From the NCBI RefSeq assembly GCF_000717875.1, contig NZ_JOCT01000004.1:682001-746000 (forward strand): 64,000 bases of DNA. The letters are read 5' to 3'. This DNA comes from Streptomyces sp. NRRL S-455. GTDB lineage: Bacteria > Actinomycetota > Actinomycetes > Streptomycetales > Streptomycetaceae. Position numbers and translations under genes: made by a program. Below the pieces are notes generated by a model. The model saw only the letters and a program-made list of their open reading frames with translations, made no database searches and was not told the origin of the DNA. Of the stretch, positions 58,330 through 64,000 are shown in pieces. The stretch's first letter is position 1; every line of letters begins with the position of its first letter.

Positions 58330-60111
58330 CTACAGCGTCCCCGCGATGTCCTTCGCCGCTACGTACCCGAACGTCATCGCCGGGCCGATGGTCGAACCCG
58401 CGCCGGCGTAGCTGTGGCCCATGACGGCGGCGCTCGCGTTGCCGGCGGCGTACAGGCCCGGGATCACCGAGCCGTCGTCCCGCAGCACCCGGGCCCGGGC
58501 GTCGGTGCGCATGCCGCCCTTCGTGCCGAGGTCGCCGGGGACGACGCGGAAGGCGTAGTACGGGGGCAGCCGGAGCGGGGCGAGGCAGGAGTTCGGGTGC
58601 ACGGACGGGTCCGTGTAGTAGTGGTCGTAGGCGCTGTCGCCCCGGTGGAAGTCGGGGTCGTCGCCCTGTCGGGCCTGGGAATTGAAGCGGTCGACCGTCG
58701 TGCGCAGGGCCGCCGGGGGGACCCCGATCGACGTGGCCAGCGCGTCCAGGGTCCAGGCCTGGTGCGCGGCGCCCGAGTCGTACCAGGCGTCGGGGAAGGG
58801 AAGGACCGGCAGGACGTCCTTGAAGAGGTACCGGTTGCGGTAGTTCTGGTCGACGATCAGCCAGGACGGGATGGCCGGTTCCGTGCCGTGGACGTCGTAC
58901 ATGGTGTGGACGACGTCGCTGTAGGGGGCCGCCTCGTTGACGAAGCGTCTGCCCGAGCGGTTCACCAGCAGGCCGCCCGGGAGGGTGCGTTCCGCGAGGC
59001 AGAAGTACGGCTCGCCCGGGAGCGGGATCGCCGGCCCCCACCAGGCGTCGTCCATCAGGTCGAGGGCCGCGCCGAGCCGCTCCCCGGCCCGGATGCCGTC
59101 GCCGGTGTTCTCCTTCGCGCCGACCGTCCAGTCCGTGCCGATCGGCTGCCGCTGGAAGCGGTCCCGCATCGCCGCGTTGTGCTCGAAGCCGCCGGAGCCG
59201 ACGATCACGCCCCGGCGGGCCCGGACCAGGCCCGGCGTGCCGTCCCGGGTGACGACGGCTCCGGTGACCCTGCCGTTCTCGACGTGCAGGTCGGTCAGGG
59301 GGGTGTTCAGCCATACCGGAACGCCTGCGGACCGCAGTCCCGCGCGCAGGCCGGCGGCCAGTGCCTGGCCCATGGTGAGTGGCTTCTCGCCGCGCAGGGC
59401 CGCGGCCGTGCCCCGGGCCAGACACTGCGCGGCCACGGCCGCCCCCTTGGCGTTGACCGCGGCCAGGGCGATCCACTTGTAGTCGGCGCTGAAGACGACC
59501 ATGCCGGCGGGCACGTCCATGTACGGCGGGTTCAGACGGGCCAGCTCGGGGCCCAGAACACGGCCGTCGAGCTGGTCGGGCTCGATGGAGCGGCCGTTCG
59601 GGAGGCCGCCGGGCAGCTCGGGGTAGTAGTCGCTGTAGCCCTCCATCCAGCGGAAGCGCAGGGGGCTGTGGGCCATGACGTAGGAGATCGTCGCCGGGCC
59701 GTGGGCGAGGAAGGCGCGCTGCCGGTCGGCGGGGACGTCCGGGCCGACGACGGCGGCGAGGTAGGCGGCGGCCCTGGCGGGGGTGTCCGGGACGCCGGCC
59801 GCGAGGATCACCGGGTTGTTCGGGATCCAGATCCCGGCGCCGGAGCGGGCGGTGGAGCCGCCGAAGGTCGGTGCCTTCTCCACGACCACACAGCTCAGCC
59901 CCTGCCCGGCGGCGGTCAGCGCGGCCGTCATCCCGGCCGCCCCGGACCCGATGACCACGACGTCGTACGTGCCCAGCGGGGGTAAGTCGGCGGCGTGGGC
60001 GCCCTGTTGGACTCCGGCGGCGACCGCGAGGCCGGCACCCGCGGCACCGGTCAGCACTCGTCTTCGGGACGGGGTCGCGGGAGTCGCCGCGGAGTGGGTG
60101 CTCGTGGTCAT
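58330..60111 (-). CDS. TAT-exported FAD-binding dehydrogenase (fumarate-reductase/ketosteroid-dehydrogenase type)
   Basis: 593 residues from ATG 60111 with GGAG five bases upstream. Twin-arginine signal S-R-R-R-V-L-T-G-A-A-G-A-G. The FAD site is V-V-I-G-S-G-A-A-G-M-T-A-A, followed by E-K-A-P-T-F-G-G-S-T-A-R-S-G, and a closing G-A-G-S-T-I-G-P-A-M-T-F-G-Y motif. Overall order resembles flavocytochrome-c-type and 3-ketosteroid-delta1-dehydrogenase flavoproteins, but no specific substrate can be named. Export of a flavoprotein suggests oxidation of an external compound. Confidence 0.85.
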   Translation of the reverse strand: MTTSTHSAATPATPSRRRVLTGAAGAGLAVAAGVQQGAHAADLPPLGTYDVVVIGSGAAGMTAALTAAGQGLSCVVVEKAPTFGGSTARSGAGIWIPNNPVILAAGVPDTPARAAAYLAAVVGPDVPADRQRAFLAHGPATISYVMAHSPLRFRWMEGYSDYYPELPGGLPNGRSIEPDQLDGRVLGPELARLNPPYMDVPAGMVVFSADYKWIALAAVNAKGAAVAAQCLARGTAAALRGEKPLTMGQALAAGLRAGLRSAGVPVWLNTPLTDLHVENGRVTGAVVTRDGTPGLVRARRGVIVGSGGFEHNAAMRDRFQRQPIGTDWTVGAKENTGDGIRAGERLGAALDLMDDAWWGPAIPLPGEPYFCLAERTLPGGLLVNRSGRRFVNEAAPYSDVVHTMYDVHGTEPAIPSWLIVDQNYRNRYLFKDVLPVLPFPDAWYDSGAAHQAWTLDALATSIGVPPAALRTTVDRFNSQARQGDDPDFHRGDSAYDHYYTDPSVHPNSCLAPLRLPPYYAFRVVPGDLGTKGGMRTDARARVLRDDGSVIPGLYAAGNASAAVMGHSYAGAGSTIGPAMTFGYVAAKDIAGTL

Positions 60112-60240
60112 GGCCGCTCCAGCCCGAGAGGAACGCGAAGGGGTGGGGAATGTCGCGCGCGGGCCTTGCGAAGTCAAGAGCCGTGCGGATGCGGCGAGTT
60201 CGGATCCGGTCACGGGAGGTGGAAGCGGCGCGAGCCGGAC

Positions 60241-60265
60241 GCCGAGCCGGGCGGGCCGGCTCGGC
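60241..60265 (-). terminator. Hairpin after the sugar-binding lipoprotein gene
   Basis: GCCGAGCCGG and CCGGCTCGGC form a perfect 10-bp stem with a 5-base loop in the gap before the FAD dehydrogenase, suggesting separate transcription. Confidence 0.5.
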
Positions 60266-60328
60266 GGGTGTTCCCGGCCGTGGCCGTCACGGAGCCGGCC
60301 CGGGTCCGGCCCTCGCTTGAAACACCCC

Positions 60329-61450
60329 CTAGTCGAGCCCGATCGCCGCGCAGTCCGCCTTGTACTCCGGGGTGCAGATGTCCTTGACGGTGTAGACGCC
60401 GTCCGTGATCACCGTCTGCTTGATGTTGTCCTTGGTGAGGGCGACCACCGGCACCAGCATCGCCGGGATGTTCTTCTCCGTGGGGCTGTCGACGGTCTCC
60501 CGGGTCAGCGCGGCGAACTCGATCGTGCGGCCCTGCACCTTGGCCACCGCGATCTTCGCGGCGTTCGTCGCCTCGAGCAGGAAGGACTTGTACACGGTCA
60601 TGTACTGCTTCCCCGCCACCACCCGCTGCACGGCGTCCAGGTTGGCGTCCTGCCCTGTCACCGGCGGCATCTTCGTGGCGCCGGCCTCCTCGAGCGCCTC
60701 GATGACGGCGCCCGCCATGCCGTCGTTGGCGGAGTAGACGGCGGCGATGTTGTCCAGCCCGACGGACTGGATCGCCTTCTTCATGTTCGCCTTGGCGACG
60801 GAGGGCTTCCACTCCTTGGTGTCGTACTGCTTGACGATGTCGACCTGGCCCTGGAGCTCGCTCAGCGCGCCCTCCTTGAACCGTGCCGTGTTGGGGTCGC
60901 CGGGGTCGCCGTTCATCATGACGACCTTGCTGTTCTCGGCCTTGTCGCCGAGTTCGCCCATGATGGCCCGGCCCTGCACCTGTCCGACGAGTTCGTTGTC
61001 GTGGGAGACGTACGCGTCGATGGGGCCTTCGGCGAGACGGTCGTAGGCGATGACCGGGATACCGGCGTCCTTGGCCTTCCGCACGTCCGTGGCGATCGTT
61101 TTGGAGTTGAGCGCGTCGACCAGGATGACGTCGACCTTCTCGTCGATCATCTTCTGGAACTGCTCGCTCTGTCTGGTCACGCTCGCCTCGGCGTTGGCGT
61201 AGCGGACCTTGCCCCGGTTGTCGGTGAGGGAGGCGACCTCCTTCTTGATCAGCGGGTAGTCGAACTTCTCGAAGCGTGCCGTGTCCCGGTCGGGCAGCAG
61301 CAGCCCCACCGTGATGTCTTTGTCCTTCTTCACACCGGCGGAGTCGTCACTTCCGCCGCCGCACGCGGCGAGGGACAGGGCCGACACGGAGAGCGCCAGG
61401 GCTATGGAGAGGGGACGCGGAGCGGTCCGGCGGGTGGTGCGGGCTTTCAC
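60329..61450 (-). CDS. Xylose/ribose-type sugar ABC binding lipoprotein
   Basis: 373 residues from GTG 61450 with GGAAGG eight bases upstream. Lipobox L-S-L-A-A-C near residue 28. The type I periplasmic-binding fold has V-G-L-L-L-P-D-R-D-T-A-R-F-E-K, D-V-I-L-V-D-A-L-N-S, N-G-D-P-G-D-P-N-T and Y-S-A-N-D-G-M-A-G-A-V, close to XylF/ChvE-like proteins. No ATPase or permease gene is adjacent, so the transporter must be encoded elsewhere. Confidence 0.9.
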   Translation of the reverse strand: MKARTTRRTAPRPLSIALALSVSALSLAACGGGSDDSAGVKKDKDITVGLLLPDRDTARFEKFDYPLIKKEVASLTDNRGKVRYANAEASVTRQSEQFQKMIDEKVDVILVDALNSKTIATDVRKAKDAGIPVIAYDRLAEGPIDAYVSHDNELVGQVQGRAIMGELGDKAENSKVVMMNGDPGDPNTARFKEGALSELQGQVDIVKQYDTKEWKPSVAKANMKKAIQSVGLDNIAAVYSANDGMAGAVIEALEEAGATKMPPVTGQDANLDAVQRVVAGKQYMTVYKSFLLEATNAAKIAVAKVQGRTIEFAALTRETVDSPTEKNIPAMLVPVVALTKDNIKQTVITDGVYTVKDICTPEYKADCAAIGLD

Positions 61451-61558
61451 TGGTGGTGCCTTCCGAGGGGGAGCATCGCGACGAGGAGGTGGCTGAAAGC
61501 CAACGGGGAGACACCGTGCGTCGTCAAGAAGCACGTGTGAAGAGATGGCAAAGGTGAC

Positions 61559-63478
61559 TCATGGGGTGTACAGACCCTCCACTTCGGCCGCGAAGGCGCG
61601 CAGCACGGCCTCGCGGCGGAGTTTCATCGACGGGGTCAGGTGGCCTGCCTCCTCGGTGAAGTCCTCGGGGAGGATCGCGAAGCGGCGGATGGACTCGGGG
61701 CGGGAGACCAGTTTGTTGGCCTCGTCGACGGCGCGCTGGAGGACGGAGCGGAGTTCCTCGTCGTCGACCAGGAGTTTCGGCGGCACGGGGTGTTTGCCGT
61801 TCATCTGGCGCCAGTGGGTGATGCCGTCCGGGTCGAGGGTGATGAGGGCGGAGACGTACGGGCGGCCGTCGCCCAGGACGATGCACTGGGAGATCAGGGG
61901 GTGGGAGCGCAGCCAGTTCTCCAGGGGAGCCGGGGCGACGCTCTTGCCGCCGGCGGTGATCAGGAGCTCCTTCTTGCGCCCGGTGATCGTGAGGTAGCCC
62001 TCGTCGTCCAGTTCACCGATGTCACCCGTGGCGAGCCAGCCGTCCGGTGCGGCGGGGACGACGCCGCCGGCCTGGGGGTCCCAGTAGCCGCGCAGCACGT
62101 GGTCGCCGGCGACGAGGATCTCGCCGTCGGCGGCGATCCGGACACGGGTGCCGGGCAGCGGCCATCCGACCGTGCCGAGACGGGGTTTCAGGGGCGGGGT
62201 GACGGTCGACGCGGCAGTCGTCTCGGTCAGGCCGTAGCCCTCGAAGATCTCGATGCCGGCGCCGGCGTAGAACGCGGCCAGGCGCCGGCCGAGCGGTGAG
62301 CCGCCGCAGATGGCGTAGCGGACCCGGCCGCCCATGGCGTTGCGGATACGGCGGTAGACCAGCGGGTCGTAGAAGAGGCGGGCGGCCTTGAGGGCGTGGG
62401 AGGGGCCGGGGCCGGTGCGCGACTGCTGGGCCTCCATCGCCTCGCCGTAGCGCTGTGCGATCGACACCGCACGGTCGAACGACGACACCCGGCCGGCCGC
62501 CTCGGCCTTGGCGCGGGCCGAGTTGAACACCTTCTCCAGCATGTACGGGATGGCCAGCAGACAGGTCGGCCGGAAGCTCGCCAGGTCCGGCAGCAGTTCG
62601 GTCGCCTTGATGCTCGGGGCGTGGCCCAGCCGTACGCGGGCGCGGACGCAGGCGATGGCGACCATACGGCCGAAGACGTGGGACATGGGCAGGAACAGCA
62701 GGACCGAGGCCTCTTCGCTGGTCTTCGCCCTGAAGACGGGGTAGAGCAGCTCGATCGCGTTGTCCACCTCGGCGAAGAAGTTGCCGTGGGTGAGGACGCA
62801 GCCCTTCGGGCGGCCCGTGGTGCCCGAGGTGTAGATGAGGGTGGCGAGCGTGTCGGGTCCCGACATCCCGCGCCGCACCTCCACCTCCTGGTCGGGCAGG
62901 TGCGCACCGGCTTCCACGAGCCGGTCCAGGTGTCCCTTCTCCACGATCCACAGGTGCTGGAGGTCGGGCAGGCGTTCGCGCTCCGGGCCGAGCGCGGCGG
63001 CCTGCCCGGCCGTCTCGGTGATCAGCGCGACCGCGCCGGAGTCCTGGAGGATCCAGCGGGTCTGGAAGACGGAGGAGGTGGGGTAGACCGGGACGGTGAC
63101 CAGTCCGGCCGACCAGGCCGCGAAGTCCAGCACCGTCCACTCGTAGATCGTCCGGGCCATCACGGCGACCCGGTCGCCCGGCATCAGACCCTCGGCGATC
63201 AGCCCCTTCGCCACGGCCAGCACCTGACCCGCGAACTCGGCCGCCGTGACGTCGCTCCACCGGCCGTCGGCGTCCTTGCGGCTGAGCGCCACGGCGTCCG
63301 GGTCCGCGCTCGCGTTGTCGAAGGGCAGGTCGGCGAGCGACCCGTGGGTCCACGGCGCCGCCAGCGGCGGTACGGACGCCTCCCGCACGACCCCGTCCAG
63401 TCGCCGCGTCTCGGGCTCGACCAGGACCGGTCCGCCGTACAGCTCGCCGTAGGCGGAGGAGGGATGGGCAGGGGACAC
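61559..63478 (-). CDS. Long-chain acyl-CoA synthetase (AMP-forming)
   Basis: 639 residues from GTG 63478 with GGAG six bases upstream. AMP-binding motif I-Y-T-S-G-T-T-G-R-P-K-G, then E-G-Y-G-L-T-E-T-T-A, W-L-A-T-G-D-I-G and G-R-K-K-E-L-L-I-T. The C-terminal lysine is in S-M-K-L-R-R. Activates fatty acids to CoA thioesters for beta-oxidation or lipid synthesis. Confidence 0.94.
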   Translation of the reverse strand: MSPAHPSSAYGELYGGPVLVEPETRRLDGVVREASVPPLAAPWTHGSLADLPFDNASADPDAVALSRKDADGRWSDVTAAEFAGQVLAVAKGLIAEGLMPGDRVAVMARTIYEWTVLDFAAWSAGLVTVPVYPTSSVFQTRWILQDSGAVALITETAGQAAALGPERERLPDLQHLWIVEKGHLDRLVEAGAHLPDQEVEVRRGMSGPDTLATLIYTSGTTGRPKGCVLTHGNFFAEVDNAIELLYPVFRAKTSEEASVLLFLPMSHVFGRMVAIACVRARVRLGHAPSIKATELLPDLASFRPTCLLAIPYMLEKVFNSARAKAEAAGRVSSFDRAVSIAQRYGEAMEAQQSRTGPGPSHALKAARLFYDPLVYRRIRNAMGGRVRYAICGGSPLGRRLAAFYAGAGIEIFEGYGLTETTAASTVTPPLKPRLGTVGWPLPGTRVRIAADGEILVAGDHVLRGYWDPQAGGVVPAAPDGWLATGDIGELDDEGYLTITGRKKELLITAGGKSVAPAPLENWLRSHPLISQCIVLGDGRPYVSALITLDPDGITHWRQMNGKHPVPPKLLVDDEELRSVLQRAVDEANKLVSRPESIRRFAILPEDFTEEAGHLTPSMKLRREAVLRAFAAEVEGLYTP

Positions 63479-63799
63479 GGGCGGCTCCTGGGGCGTGCAG
63501 CGGAGAACTGCTTGCTGCCTGACGTACGTGCCTCGCACGCCGAGGCGCTCAACCGGCTGAACCCTCAGAAAGGGGTTACTGGCGGTAGGAACCGGATCGT
63601 ACGGCCCTCACGTGAGGGGCCTGTGCGGGTTCGGGGATGGTCCGGAGCCGGGCCTGTGCAATATCGGCGGTTAAGTGAGGGACTTTCAGGTTCGGTATGG
63701 ACCGAAGCGGCCGCGACATCGCATTACCTCCGGTAACCTGACTCCAGGGTAAGCAAGTGGCCCCCTTCACTGAGCCGTCGTCGGAAGCCGGGAGTTGCC
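63479..63799. other. Divergent region before the acyl-CoA synthetase
   Basis: 321 bases. The only structure found is the inverted repeat TTACC-TCC-GGTAA (63724-63736). No gene seen before the small frame at 63800. Confidence 0.5.
63724..63736. promoter_or_regulatory. Inverted repeat, possible operator
   Basis: TTACC-TCC-GGTAA lies between the divergent acyl-CoA synthetase and the right-hand gene. Candidate repressor site for either. Confidence 0.35.
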
Positions 63800-63856
63800 A
63801 TGGCCGACCGCTGTCCGGACGTCGCCCTGGACGCGAGCGAAGTGCGGGAGCCGTGA
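63800..63856 (+). CDS. 18-codon leader-type reading frame
   Basis: ATG 63800 follows GGGAG by five bases. The frame encodes 18 residues (M-A-D-R-C-P-D-V-A-L-D-A-S-E-V-R-E-P) and its TGA overlaps the next ATG (TGATG). Too short to assign a function. Could couple translation of the next gene. Confidence 0.35.
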   Translation: MADRCPDVALDASEVREP

Positions 63857-64000
63857 TGACCGACGCCGCTCTCGTCCTCACCCAGCCCCCTCCCCTCGCC
63901 CCACTCCTCGCCCGCGGTGCCCTGCTGTCGCCCTTCAAACGGCCCTCCCCCGACGCCGGGTTCCCGCGCACCCGGCTGGTCCTGCCCGGTCTGCGCGTCG
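63856..64000 (+). CDS. N-terminal part of an unidentified protein (right edge)
   Basis: 48 residues visible from ATG 63856 (GGGAG five bases upstream). The start is L/P-rich, then F-K-R-P-S-P-D-A-G-F-P-R-T-R-L-V-L-P-G-L-R-V. A MaoC-type acyl dehydratase was considered because such genes often sit beside acyl-CoA synthetases, but too little is visible to assign it. Confidence 0.5.
   Translation, partial: MTDAALVLTQPPPLAPLLARGALLSPFKRPSPDAGFPRTRLVLPGLRV

Overview
The window is high-GC actinobacterial chromosome, almost certainly Streptomyces. Supporting signs are strong G/C at third codon positions, many GTG starts, chains of genes overlapping by 4 nt (ATGA/GTGA), a complete 14-gene nuo operon, and futalosine-pathway menaquinone genes. 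I saw no tRNA, rRNA, CRISPR array, insertion sequence, transposase or phage gene.

Layout. (1) 1-6907, minus strand: a surface-polysaccharide-type cluster with a GH26-like hydrolase (cut by the window edge), a small membrane protein, a large polytopic GT-C-like protein, a Wzx-like flippase with an extra C-terminal membrane block, and a DegT-type PLP enzyme. (2) 7047-11233, minus strand: a five-gene cassette whose every junction is a 4-nt overlap: ECF sigma factor, zinc anti-sigma factor with membrane helices, ABC ATPase, ABC permease and a small membrane protein. It has an apparent leaderless ECF-type promoter. (3) 11540-14957, plus strand: fumarylacetoacetase, an M56-type membrane metallopeptidase and a GntR/UTRA regulator. 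(4) 14991-21141, plus strand: an assimilatory sulfonate-type operon of AprB/AsfB-like ferredoxin, sulfonate-type binding lipoprotein with a NosL-like tail, permease, ATPase, and an AprA/AsfA-like flavoprotein fused to about nine HEAT-like repeats. I consider this the most unusual system here. (5) 21113-23376: a LysR regulator divergent from a beta-hydroxyacid-dehydrogenase/NTF2-like fusion. (6) 23421-25427: RecQ helicase.

(7) 25620-41676, minus strand: nuoN back to nuoA, encoding the proton-pumping NADH:menaquinone oxidoreductase, with a Rex-type operator upstream of nuoA. (8) 42431-49763: NLP/P60 wall hydrolase, geranylgeranyl-reductase-family flavoprotein (candidate menaquinone side-chain reductase), PASTA protein, demethylmenaquinone methyltransferase, GH18-like lipoprotein, a barrel-less amidohydrolase-like protein, MqnC and an A24 prepilin peptidase. 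(9) 50073-56674: a 75-residue peptide with a double-glycine leader-like motif, a duplicated-domain membrane protein, an LCP ligase, a glycosyltransferase fused to a degenerate NodB domain (with an apparent frameshift near its start), and MqnA. (10) 56994-64000: cold-shock protein, small glycine-rich membrane protein, SAM methyltransferase, TAT-type FAD dehydrogenase, sugar-binding lipoprotein, acyl-CoA synthetase, and a cut-off gene at the right edge.

How it fits together: the core from 25 to 57 kb is respiratory. Complex I reduces menaquinone, and MqnA, MqnC, the C-methyltransferase and the side-chain reductase make or modify that quinone. The flanking parts are cell-surface and nutrient-acquisition functions. 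All functional statements rest on recognised motifs and context; no database search was run.
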